Positions 5,002-11,751 of a DNA stretch of 11,751 nucleotides are shown here, one piece after another. Numbering within the stretch: position 1 is the first letter of the stretch; each line of letters starts with the position of its first letter. Both the position numbers and the translations under genes were made by a program. The notes under the pieces are model-generated. The model worked only from the letters and a program-made list of their open reading frames with translations. It was not told the origin of the DNA and searched no databases. This stretch comes from Bacteroidales bacterium (GTDB lineage Bacteria; Bacteroidota; Bacteroidia; Bacteroidales; Muribaculaceae). The stretch spans positions 1 through 11,751 of the forward strand of contig CAADVV010000429.1 in assembly GCA_900752535.1 (NCBI GenBank), given 5' to 3'.

Positions 5002-6459
5002 ATGGAAAGCAATAAGAAAACATCGCGTGACGAACAGTGGCGTCAGGACCTGCGCTCACGCATGAACGCCCGCGAACGCGGAGCCATCGAACGCGCGGCG
5101 ATGCCCGAACTCGACCCCGCCGAACGTCTGCGCTCGCCGCGCTCAGAAGTCAACCGCGGACTGACAGCCGAGCAGGCCGCCGTCGAAGCCTCACGCTGTC
5201 TCGACTGCCCCAACCCGGGCTGCATGTCGGGCTGCCCCGTGGCTATCGACATCCCCGGATTCATCAAAGAGATTGAACGCGGCGACATCGGCGCCGCCGC
5301 CCGTGTGCTGAAACAGACAAGCGCCCTGCCGGCCGTCTGCGGCCGCGTATGCCCCCAGGAGAAACAGTGCGAGTCAAAGTGCATATATAACAAGATGGGC
5401 AAAAAACCGGTCGCCATCGGCTATCTCGAACGTTTCGCCGCCGACCATGCCGCCGGAGCCACACCCGAGCGTCCCGAACGCAAGGGCAAGAAAATCGCCG
5501 TGGTCGGTTCAGGGCCCGCCGGACTCTCGTTTGCCGGAGCCATGGCCTCGCGCGGCTATGACGTGACCGTCTTCGAGGCACTCCACGAAATCGGCGGCGT
5601 GCTCAAATACGGCATTCCAGAATTCCGTCTGCCCAACTCGATTGTCGACGCCGAGATTGACTCGCTCCGCGCCATGGGCGTTGAGTTTGTGGCCGACGTT
5701 ATTGTTGGCAAGACCGTCTCTGTCGACACTCTCGAGGAGATGGGCTTCAGCGGCATTTTTGTCGGCTCGGGCGCCGGACTTCCCCGCTTCATGAATATCC
5801 CCGGCGAGAATCTGGTAGGCGTCATGTCGTGCAACGAATATCTGACACGCATCAATCTGATGGGCGCCGGCCGCGAGGGCTTTGACACACCCGTCATGAA
5901 AGGTCGCCGCGTAGCCGTCATCGGCGGCGGCAACACAGCCATGGACGCCGTGCGCACCGCACGCCGCATGGGCGCCGAGGAAGCCATGATTGTCTATCGC
6001 CGCTCTGACGCCGAGATGCCGGCCCGTGCCGAGGAGGTTCACCACGCCCGCCAGGAGGGCGTCACCTTCATGACGCTCCACAACCCCGTGGAATATCTGG
6101 CCGACCACAAAGGACGAGTCCGCGCCATGAGACTCCAACGCATGGAGCTTGGCGAACCCGGCTCCTCGGGACGCCGCAGCCCCGTGCCGGTCGAGGGCGA
6201 CATCCGCGAGGTCGAGGTCGACCTGGTAATCGTCAGCGTCGGCGTATCGCCAAACCCCATCATCCCCGACTCTGTCGAGGGTCTCGACGTGTCGCGCCGC
6301 GGCACCATCGAGGTTGACGAAACGACCATGCTCTCGTCGCGTCCGCGCCTCTATGCCGGCGGCGACATCGTGCGCGGAGGCGCCACCGTCATCCTCGCAA
6401 TGGGCGACGGTCGCCGCGCGGCCCTGGCCATGGCCGAAGCTCTCGAATCGGCTGAATAA
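5002..6459 (+). CDS. nfnB: NADH-dependent ferredoxin:NADP oxidoreductase, GltD-like large subunit (NfnB/SudA type)
   Basis: NfnB is the large subunit that carries the bifurcating FAD, two [4Fe-4S] clusters and the NADP(H) site. It is often annotated as 'NADPH-dependent glutamate synthase small chain' (GltA/GltD). The 485-residue protein shows the N-terminal cluster Cys set C66-x2-C69-x4-C74-x3-C78, then C113-x3-C117-x5-C123-x3-C127. A first dinucleotide fold follows with GSGPAG (169-174), then IGGVLKYGIPEFRLP (197-211), typical of this family. A second Rossmann fold has GGGNTAMD (308-315), and the C-terminal FAD motif is YAGGDIVRGGATVILAMGDG (451-470). Length matches the family. Because it directly follows nfnA and no glutamate synthase large subunit is beside it, the Nfn assignment is better than GltD. 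The peptidase gene follows after 36 bases. Confidence 0.88.
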   Translation: MESNKKTSRDEQWRQDLRSRMNARERGAIERAAMPELDPAERLRSPRSEVNRGLTAEQAAVEASRCLDCPNPGCMSGCPVAIDIPGFIKEIERGDIGAAARVLKQTSALPAVCGRVCPQEKQCESKCIYNKMGKKPVAIGYLERFAADHAAGATPERPERKGKKIAVVGSGPAGLSFAGAMASRGYDVTVFEALHEIGGVLKYGIPEFRLPNSIVDAEIDSLRAMGVEFVADVIVGKTVSVDTLEEMGFSGIFVGSGAGLPRFMNIPGENLVGVMSCNEYLTRINLMGAGREGFDTPVMKGRRVAVIGGGNTAMDAVRTARRMGAEEAMIVYRRSDAEMPARAEEVHHARQEGVTFMTLHNPVEYLADHKGRVRAMRLQRMELGEPGSSGRRSPVPVEGDIREVEVDLVIVSVGVSPNPIIPDSVEGLDVSRRGTIEVDETTMLSSRPRLYAGGDIVRGGATVILAMGDGRRAALAMAEALESAE

Positions 6460-6495
6460 CTTTAAGAACAAACATCACAACCCTCAATAAATCAC

Positions 6496-7701
6496 ATGAA
6501 GAAGACTCTGATTGCAATGCTTATGTCGGGCTGCGCAGTGTGCGCTGTCGCCGGACCCGACGACGGTGTGGTCATCCCCGATTCCACCGGTTTCAAATTC
6601 ACCGACGTAAAGCTTGTCAAGACTACCCCGGTCACCGACCAGAATAAGTCGGGCACATGCTGGTGTTTCTCGACCAACACATTCCTTGAGAACGAAATTC
6701 TGAAAAAGACAGGCAAAGAGGTTGACCTCAGCGAAATGTTTGTCGTCCGCAACTGCTACTCAGACAAAGCCAAGCGTTTTGTCCGCCTCTATGGCGAGAC
6801 CAACTTCGCTGCCGGCGGCTCGGCTGCTGACGTTCCCTACGTCTGGGAAAAATACGGCATGATGCCTGAGAGCGCCTACACCGGACTCGGTTATGGCGAG
6901 GAGAAACCGGTGCATGCCGAGATGGACGCCGTGCTGGGCGCCACAGTCAAGGCCATTGCCTCCAAGCCCAACAAACGCCTCTCGACCGCCTGGCAAAAGG
7001 CAATCGACGGTATTCTCGACGCCTATCTGGGCAAAGTGCCCGAAACATTCGTCTACGAAGGCAAGACCTACACTCCGCGCTCGTTTGCCGATGCTCTGGG
7101 CATCAACATGAAAGACTATGTCGGTCTGACATCATGGGCCGCTCACCCCTACTATGAGGAATATATCGTCGAGGTCCCCGACAACTGGCTCGGCAAAGGC
7201 TACATGAACCTGCCGCTCGAAGAGCTCAAGGCAGTGGTTGACAACGCCATCGACAACGGCTACTCCGTAGCATGGGCCGCCGACGTCAGCGAGGGCGGTT
7301 TCAAATGGCGCAAAGGCTATGCCGTGATGCCCAAAGGCAAGAGCCAGAACGACATGGAAGGCACCGAGCTGAGCCGCTGGGTGCAGCTGAGCGACAAAGA
7401 CCGCGAAGATGCCAAATATGACATCAAAGGCCCGGTTGAGGAAATCGAGGTTACCCCCGAGATGCGTCAGGAGATGTTTGACCGTCAGGAGACCACCGAT
7501 GACCACGGTATGGTGATCGTCGGCAAAGCCGTCGACCAGGAAGGCAACAAATATTATAAGGTGCAGAACTCATGGGACAACAACCAGCTCTATGGCGGCT
7601 TCTTCTATGTTTCAGAGCCTTATTTCCTGGCCAAAACCATCGACATTCTCGTCAACCGCGACGCCATCCCCAAAGACATCGCCAAAAAGATTGCAAAATA
7701 A
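6496..7701 (+). CDS. Exported C1 cysteine peptidase, bleomycin hydrolase/PepC-like
   Basis: This 401-residue papain-fold peptidase belongs to the C1B (bleomycin hydrolase, aminopeptidase C) type, which trims N-terminal residues from peptides. The catalytic set is complete: Q49 of the oxyanion hole (TDQNKSGTCWCFS, 47-59), nucleophile C55, H337 in DDHGMVIVG, and N358 in VQNSWD. Unlike classical cytoplasmic PepC it starts with a signal peptide (MKKTLIAMLMSGCAVCAVA, probable cleavage after residue 19), so the enzyme is probably periplasmic. A Cys (C57) also follows the Trp of the active-site helix, where other members often have a small or hydrophobic residue. The C-terminus is Lys-rich (AKKIAK). 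In bleomycin hydrolases the C-terminus reaches into the active site and limits cleavage. It may share the nfnAB transcript (36-base gap) or have its own start. A hairpin lies about 50 bases after its stop. Confidence 0.88.
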   Translation: MKKTLIAMLMSGCAVCAVAGPDDGVVIPDSTGFKFTDVKLVKTTPVTDQNKSGTCWCFSTNTFLENEILKKTGKEVDLSEMFVVRNCYSDKAKRFVRLYGETNFAAGGSAADVPYVWEKYGMMPESAYTGLGYGEEKPVHAEMDAVLGATVKAIASKPNKRLSTAWQKAIDGILDAYLGKVPETFVYEGKTYTPRSFADALGINMKDYVGLTSWAAHPYYEEYIVEVPDNWLGKGYMNLPLEELKAVVDNAIDNGYSVAWAADVSEGGFKWRKGYAVMPKGKSQNDMEGTELSRWVQLSDKDREDAKYDIKGPVEEIEVTPEMRQEMFDRQETTDDHGMVIVGKAVDQEGNKYYKVQNSWDNNQLYGGFFYVSEPYFLAKTIDILVNRDAIPKDIAKKIAK

Positions 7702-7752
7702 GCCTGACATGCGGCTGTAGCCAAATAGCAAGGACAAGCTGACACCCAACTG

Positions 7753-7793
7753 TCGCGGAGCAACTGCACCTCAAAAGCGCAGCAGCTCCGCGA
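7753..7793 (+). terminator. Imperfect hairpin between convergent genes, possible terminator
   Basis: A 9-bp perfect outer stem (TCGCGGAGC at 7753-7761 with GCTCCGCGA at 7785-7793) is extended past a 2x2 internal loop by CTGC/GCAG. The tail after it is TAACTTTATT, only weakly U-rich. Its place between the convergent peptidase and acetyltransferase genes favours a terminator, but the weak tail leaves room for other roles. The remaining 7702-7901 sequence holds no gene that I can support. Confidence 0.45.
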
Positions 7794-7901
7794 TAACTTT
7801 ATTCCTAATAGCCCAGACTTGTTAGAACGTTTTTCAAAGCTCCACCACATACCCCCCGGCACACTACATGAGCCATAAAAAAGGATTAATAAAAGCTACG
7901 G

Positions 7902-8960
7902 TCAGTCGAGCATCAGGGAGATGTGGGGCCGGACGGACGGGAGGCCGACGAGGGCGCCGACAGCAGGGGCGCTGAAGATTATTTTCGTAAAGACGTCTAT
8001 CGCGACGTCAAGCGTGTAGGGCGGCTCGAGTGTGTCATCCATAACGACCTGACCCTTAGCTACACTGAAGATATGGCTGTTCTCACTGATAATGGGGTCT
8101 GTGACACGCACAGTGGCACGCAGACGCGGATTGGCGGCAGCGATGGTCTCGAGTACCATACCGACATTAACCACACGGGCCATGGCGCGGGGTGTGAGCC
8201 CTATTTGCGCAGGACCGGCAGGACGGCGAACCTTGAATGGCAGGTCGGCGTAGCGGGAACGCAACTGCCGCAGAACCGCATAACGGGCTTCGCGGCTGTC
8301 GCCCATCAGTTCTGTGACGACAGCTATGCCCTCACGCTCGACAGCGAAACCGATACCAGCCACACGACCCTCATCGTCAGCGACCGCCGCGACATGGCCT
8401 CCGTCGACACGAGAGTCGTCGAGTATGTTGAGAAAGTCGCGTTGGGAATGGAGGATGGAACCGTCAAGCGAGTGTTCAAAGCGCGAGAATGCGTCATAGA
8501 CCGCCGGCGCATATAAATCGTCAACAACCTGGAAATCGCCGTGTGCACTGAAGGGATGCAGTGCCGTAAACCGCAGGTCGCGCACATAAAAAACGGTGGC
8601 GAACCCCTTGCGGGCATAAAATGGGTAGAGATGACTTTCGGCCGGTATGAGCGTGCAGACCATGTCGCCGCGGTCGCGCGAAATCTTCAGTGCCGTCTCA
8701 ATCAGACGCGACATATGTCCCTGACCGCGGTCCTGACGCCGGGTCATGGCGCCGCAGATGTAGCTGACTCCGACTTCACGGCCATGGAATGTCATGGCAT
8801 AACGCTGCAGCGACATGGCGCTGACAACCTTGCCCGACTCGTCGTCAAGCACTACTGCGTCGTCATCACGCCACACACGCGAGAAAAACATATCGGTCCA
8901 CTCGCGCGAATCGCCGAAGGTCTCACACCACAGTTTTTTGATTTCGTCTCTTTTGCCCAT
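7902..8960 (-). CDS. GNAT-family N-acetyltransferase, Eis-like architecture
   Basis: This 352-residue protein (with the start used here) begins with a GNAT domain. Its acetyl-CoA motif A is visible as Q76-x2-G79-x-G81 in RRQDRGQGHMSRLIE, preceded by the strand VGVSYICGAM and followed by AESHLYPFYARKGF (107-120), the usual motif B end. A second alpha/beta half (about 140-270) and a C-terminal segment RVTDPIISENSHIFSV (285-300) match the GNAT-GNAT-SCP2-like layout of the Eis family, which acetylates amines on small molecules or proteins; the substrate here is unknown. I start at the ATG at 8958-8960 (MGKRDE). The longer frame would need a TTG at 8999 and would run into a stretch that is probably promoter. 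A near-match to a -7 box (TAAGTTTTG, one base too long) lies just upstream. It is separated from the DUF4301 gene by a strong terminator. Confidence 0.8.
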   Translation of the reverse strand: MGKRDEIKKLWCETFGDSREWTDMFFSRVWRDDDAVVLDDESGKVVSAMSLQRYAMTFHGREVGVSYICGAMTRRQDRGQGHMSRLIETALKISRDRGDMVCTLIPAESHLYPFYARKGFATVFYVRDLRFTALHPFSAHGDFQVVDDLYAPAVYDAFSRFEHSLDGSILHSQRDFLNILDDSRVDGGHVAAVADDEGRVAGIGFAVEREGIAVVTELMGDSREARYAVLRQLRSRYADLPFKVRRPAGPAQIGLTPRAMARVVNVGMVLETIAAANPRLRATVRVTDPIISENSHIFSVAKGQVVMDDTLEPPYTLDVAIDVFTKIIFSAPAVGALVGLPSVRPHISLMLD

Positions 8961-9013
8961 AATATGATTTTTGCCGTTGTCTGTCCGGCCCGTTTTCAAA
9001 ACTTATAACAAAC

Positions 9014-9040
9014 GGAGTCCCGCCATAGTTGCGGGACTCC
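9014..9040 (-). terminator. Strong hairpin terminator after the DUF4301 gene
   Basis: A perfect 10-bp inverted repeat (GGAGTCCCGC at 9014-9023, GCGGGACTCC at 9031-9040) has a 7-base loop. On the minus strand it is followed by GTTTGTTATAAGTTTTG, which is U-rich but interrupted. It begins about 38 bases after the DUF4301 stop and should end the ftsH-DUF4301 transcript before the acetyltransferase gene. Confidence 0.75.
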
Positions 9041-9078
9041 TCTGTATGTTATTGTGTCTGATGTCCTGAGAAGGCGGG

Positions 9079-10596
9079 TCACTGTCTGTGCATCGGACGC
9101 AGCAGATCGTTGACAGTCTTGACGGGATTGAATGTCGACAGGGGCACTTCGACAAAAGCAGTGTTCCAGTCGCTCATGGCGCCGTTCCAGAGACCGGGGA
9201 GCTCCATGGCGCGCAGTTCGCGGCCGTGGCTCGACTTCGACGAGATGAAGCCGGTTGCGGGGTCTACATACTCTGGCAGGTTATACTTGCGGCCGTTGAT
9301 GTCCTTGATGTAGCATACAAGGTCAACCGGATTGAAATGGGTGGCTCCGGCCATCATGTCGCGATATTCCTGACGTGAGAGGTCAATCTGTGTGCTTTCG
9401 AGCACCTGAGGCGACCATGAGCCATCGGGATTGACGGCAATGTAAGGACCGCCGCCCGGTTCGCCCTCATTGCGCACCATGCCGCAGACACGCAGTGGAC
9501 GGTCGAGTTTAGCACGCAGCAGACGTGAGAGGTCGCCGCCACGCAGCTCGTTGAACCGCGGGTCATCGGTCGAGAGCTTTTCACGCATGAAGCTGACAAC
9601 CTCGTCATTGACGTCTTCACCGCGGTCAATGGCCTCGGTCAGGCGGACAATCTCATCATGAAGCTCCATAAGATAGCCGCCAATGACGCGCTTATAGGCC
9701 ACCGTATCGCCACGGCGTGCGTCGGGCACGACATTGTCAATGTTCTTTATGAAGACTACAGCCGAGTCTATATCGTTGAGATTCTCAATCAGCGCTCCGT
9801 GACCGCCGGGACGGAAGAAGAGGTTGTCGTTCTCAAGGAAGGGCGTATTGTCGGGATTGGCGGCAAGAGTGTCGGTCGAAGGTTTCTGCTCGCTGAGGCT
9901 GACGGTGAACTTACGGCCCGTGCGGGCTTCGGCGGCAGGGATGGCCTCGCGAAGTTTCTCCTCGAAAAGGCGACGGTGGTTAGACGACACGGTGAAGTGG
10001 AGACGCACCTCGCCGGCACTGTTGGCGGCGGTCTGGGCGCCCTCGGTCAGCTGCTCCTCGAGGGGAGTGCGTGAGGGCTCGCCGGCATATGAGTGAAATT
10101 TCAGAAGCGCTTTGGGAAGCTGCCCGTAGTTGAGACCCTCGGGCTTCACGATTGCGGCAATTATATCGCGGTTGCGGCCTTCGGCACGCAGGGTGTCGAG
10201 GTCTTTGCCATACATTCTGACAACTGCGTCGCGGAGGTCGCTCAGGAACGGCAGGGAGTCGACCGATGCCAGCAGCGCGGCAACCGGAGAGCCTTCGGGC
10301 AGCGAATCACCGCCGCCGTCGATATATTCAAACAGCGCCTTGAACATGCGCGAAGCAGCGCCGCTGGCGGGGACGAATTTCAGCACCTCGCCGCCATCGG
10401 CGAGATAACGGTCCCAGCGGGCACAGGCCTGAGCACGCTGAGCGTCGTCAAGCACCGTAATGCCCTGCCCGGGCGTCGCAGCGCTTTTGATTGTCAGATA
10501 GGGAAACCCCGTCTGAAAGCGTTTTAGCTGTTTCTCGGCCTGCTCCGGCGTGATTCCGCGCGAAGCCAGAAGATTAAGGTCTTTTTCTCTAAACAT
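9079..10596 (-). CDS. DUF4301 family protein, likely nucleotidyltransferase fold
   Basis: This 505-residue cytoplasmic protein has the family start MFREKDLNLLASRGI and the VLKFVPASGAASRMF block (71-85) that I recognise from DUF4301 proteins of Bacteroidota; the family has no assigned function that I know of. Its motif order resembles sugar-nucleotide pyrophosphorylases: SGAASRM (78-84) where those have a Gly-rich nucleotide loop, PKALLKFH with TPLEEQL (161-183) like the 'PK-LL...PLLE-QL' motif, RPGGHGALIENL (262-273), NIDNVVPD (285-292) in the position of the metal-binding 'VDN', and FNPVKTVNDLL (489-499) resembling the F-x-PVK-x-x-x-DLL motif of UDP-glucose pyrophosphorylases. So an NDP-sugar-forming or related reaction is plausible but unproven. 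There is no signal peptide or membrane segment. The gene follows ftsH by 43 bases with no terminator between, so they are probably co-transcribed. Confidence 0.85.
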   Translation of the reverse strand: MFREKDLNLLASRGITPEQAEKQLKRFQTGFPYLTIKSAATPGQGITVLDDAQRAQACARWDRYLADGGEVLKFVPASGAASRMFKALFEYIDGGGDSLPEGSPVAALLASVDSLPFLSDLRDAVVRMYGKDLDTLRAEGRNRDIIAAIVKPEGLNYGQLPKALLKFHSYAGEPSRTPLEEQLTEGAQTAANSAGEVRLHFTVSSNHRRLFEEKLREAIPAAEARTGRKFTVSLSEQKPSTDTLAANPDNTPFLENDNLFFRPGGHGALIENLNDIDSAVVFIKNIDNVVPDARRGDTVAYKRVIGGYLMELHDEIVRLTEAIDRGEDVNDEVVSFMREKLSTDDPRFNELRGGDLSRLLRAKLDRPLRVCGMVRNEGEPGGGPYIAVNPDGSWSPQVLESTQIDLSRQEYRDMMAGATHFNPVDLVCYIKDINGRKYNLPEYVDPATGFISSKSSHGRELRAMELPGLWNGAMSDWNTAFVEVPLSTFNPVKTVNDLLRPMHRQ

Positions 10597-10639
10597 GGTT
10601 GATTAAAGGATGTGTGTAAGTGTGAAGATATTTTGTAGT

Positions 10640-11751
10640 TTACTTTTTGTCAGGGTTGTATGGCGGAGGCGTCGGACCGGGGTCGTCGGCCCCGTCAGGA
10701 TTTTCGGGAGCCTCGTCATGGCCATGTCCGGCGTTTTCGGCGGCCGTGGGTGCGGCGTCTGACGCAACGGGCGACTCCTTGGCGCCGGCGGTCTCCGCAC
10801 CTGAGGCGATAGCTTTCTGCTCCTGTGCGTCGCGTGCAGCCAAAATCTCGTCTGTGCGCGAAATCCAGGGACGTTTGCCGAATATGCGCTCGACATCCTC
10901 CGTGAATATCACCTCGCGTTTAATCAGCACTTCGGCCAGCTCGTTGTGGCCTTCGGCGTGCTTCTTGAGTATCTCTTTGGCGCGCTCATACTGCTCCTTG
11001 ATTATGCGCGAGACCTCCTCGTCGATGAGTCGGGCGCGCTCGTCGCTGTAGGGCTTGGAAAATCCATAATCCTGGCCAGTTGAGTCATAATAGCAGATAT
11101 TGGGCAGTTTGTCAGACATGCCATAGTAGACAACCATGGCATAGGCCTGTTTGGTGACGCGTTCCAGGTCGTTGGCGGCGCCGGTTGAGATGCGACCCAG
11201 AAAGAGCTCCTCTGCGGCGCGTCCGCCAAGGGTGGCGCACATCTCGTCGAGCAGAGCCTGCGAAGGCGTTATCTGACGCTCCTCGGGCAGATACCATGCG
11301 GCGCCAAGAGCCTTGCCGCGCGGCACGATGGTAACCTTAATCAGAGGATTGGCATAGCGCAGGAACCACGAGACGGTGGCGTGTCCGGCCTCATGGACGG
11401 CGATGGCGTGTTTCTCCTCGTCGGTGGTAATCTTCGATCGCTTCTCCAGACCGCCGATTATGCGGTCAACGGCGTCGATGAAGTCCTGGCGGCCCACCGA
11501 GTGTTTGTTATGGCGGGCGGCGATGAGGGCGGCCTCATTGCAGACATTGGCGATGTCGGCGCCCGAGAATCCCGGTGTCTGACGGGCCAGGAGCTCGACG
11601 TCGACCGAGTCGTCGGTCTTGATATTTTTCAGATGAACATTGAAGATGGCCACACGGTCGTTGAGGTCGGGCAGCTCCACATAAATCTGGCGGTCGAAGC
11701 GACCGGCGCGCAAAAGCGCCTTATCGAGGATGTCGGCGCGGTTTGTGGCGG
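10640..11751 (-). CDS. ftsH: ATP-dependent zinc metalloprotease FtsH, C-terminal part
   Basis: FtsH is a membrane-anchored hexameric AAA+ protease that pulls out and degrades unneeded or damaged membrane proteins and some cytoplasmic regulators. The window holds about the last 370 residues; the membrane segments, Walker A and Walker B lie beyond the right edge. Visible are the AAA second region of homology ATNRADILDKALLRAGRFDR at the edge, with the arginine fingers, and the small AAA helical domain with TPGFSGADIANVCNEAAL. The protease motif HEAGH (bases 11381-11395) gives two zinc ligands, and the Asp of AANDLERV (about 11168-11170) is the likely third. The end is a tail of about 70 residues rich in Ala, Glu, Pro, Gly and Asp that finishes in PPPYNPDKK and is probably disordered. 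The frame is open to the edge, so no start is visible. DUF4301 lies downstream. Confidence 0.97.
   Translation of the reverse strand, partial: ATNRADILDKALLRAGRFDRQIYVELPDLNDRVAIFNVHLKNIKTDDSVDVELLARQTPGFSGADIANVCNEAALIAARHNKHSVGRQDFIDAVDRIIGGLEKRSKITTDEEKHAIAVHEAGHATVSWFLRYANPLIKVTIVPRGKALGAAWYLPEERQITPSQALLDEMCATLGGRAAEELFLGRISTGAANDLERVTKQAYAMVVYYGMSDKLPNICYYDSTGQDYGFSKPYSDERARLIDEEVSRIIKEQYERAKEILKKHAEGHNELAEVLIKREVIFTEDVERIFGKRPWISRTDEILAARDAQEQKAIASGAETAGAKESPVASDAAPTAAENAGHGHDEAPENPDGADDPGPTPPPYNPDKK

Noticed and set aside
5509..6471. 320-residue frame on the minus strand across nfnB
   Set aside because: It overlaps a full-length, motif-complete NfnB. Its His/Ala/Asp-rich composition is the usual antisense shadow of GC-rich coding DNA.
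7923..8516. 197-residue frame on the + strand within the acetyltransferase gene
   Set aside because: It is antisense to a GNAT gene with clear motifs and has no independent support.
8961..8999. Longer acetyltransferase starting at TTG 8999
   Set aside because: The extra 13 residues are not typical of the family, the region looks like promoter/leader, and an ATG at 8960 begins the conserved sequence.

Overview
The window looks like chromosomal DNA from a gut-type Bacteroidales, most likely a Muribaculaceae relative. This rests on three things: promoters that match the Bacteroidota pattern (TTTG, about 20 bases, TAnnTTTG), A-rich start regions without clear Shine-Dalgarno sequences, and protein families typical of that phylum (a DUF4301 protein and an exported bleomycin-hydrolase-like C1 peptidase). 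Base composition is GC-rich and even across the genes. I see no insertion sequence, integrase, tRNA, rRNA or CRISPR array, so this reads as core genome and not as a mobile island.

Layout. Bases 1-177 hold the end of a + strand gene, possibly the DnaG primase C-terminus. It converges on a two-gene minus-strand unit: a secreted protein with an Asn/Arg-Pro-Gly repeat tract (745-1677), followed by a small lipoprotein (187-720). A divergent promoter region (1678-1826) separates this unit from a tight + strand operon: pyrE, an SRPBCC-fold protein, a lipoprotein with a degenerate Rieske-like motif, and luxS. A hairpin terminator at 3955-3989 closes that operon. Next come a -7 promoter element and a leader of about 100 bases that can fold into a stem-loop. 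This leader precedes nfnA-nfnB, the two subunits of an electron-bifurcating NADH-dependent ferredoxin:NADP oxidoreductase, and then an exported papain-fold peptidase (6496-7701).

The right third is on the minus strand. An ftsH gene enters from the right edge (C-terminal half only) and is followed 43 bases downstream by a DUF4301 gene, which ends in a strong 10-bp hairpin terminator. A separate Eis-like acetyltransferase gene follows and converges on the peptidase gene.

Functionally the window mixes pyrimidine synthesis (PyrE), activated-methyl-cycle recycling and AI-2 production (LuxS), redox balancing of NADH, NADPH and ferredoxin (NfnAB), membrane protein quality control (FtsH), and envelope or exported proteins of unknown role. 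The points most worth a second look are the DUF4301 protein, whose motifs resemble a UDP-sugar pyrophosphorylase, the altered Rieske-like lipoprotein placed between pyrE and luxS, and the structured leader in front of nfnAB. I did not find a defence, CRISPR or other clearly new multi-gene system.
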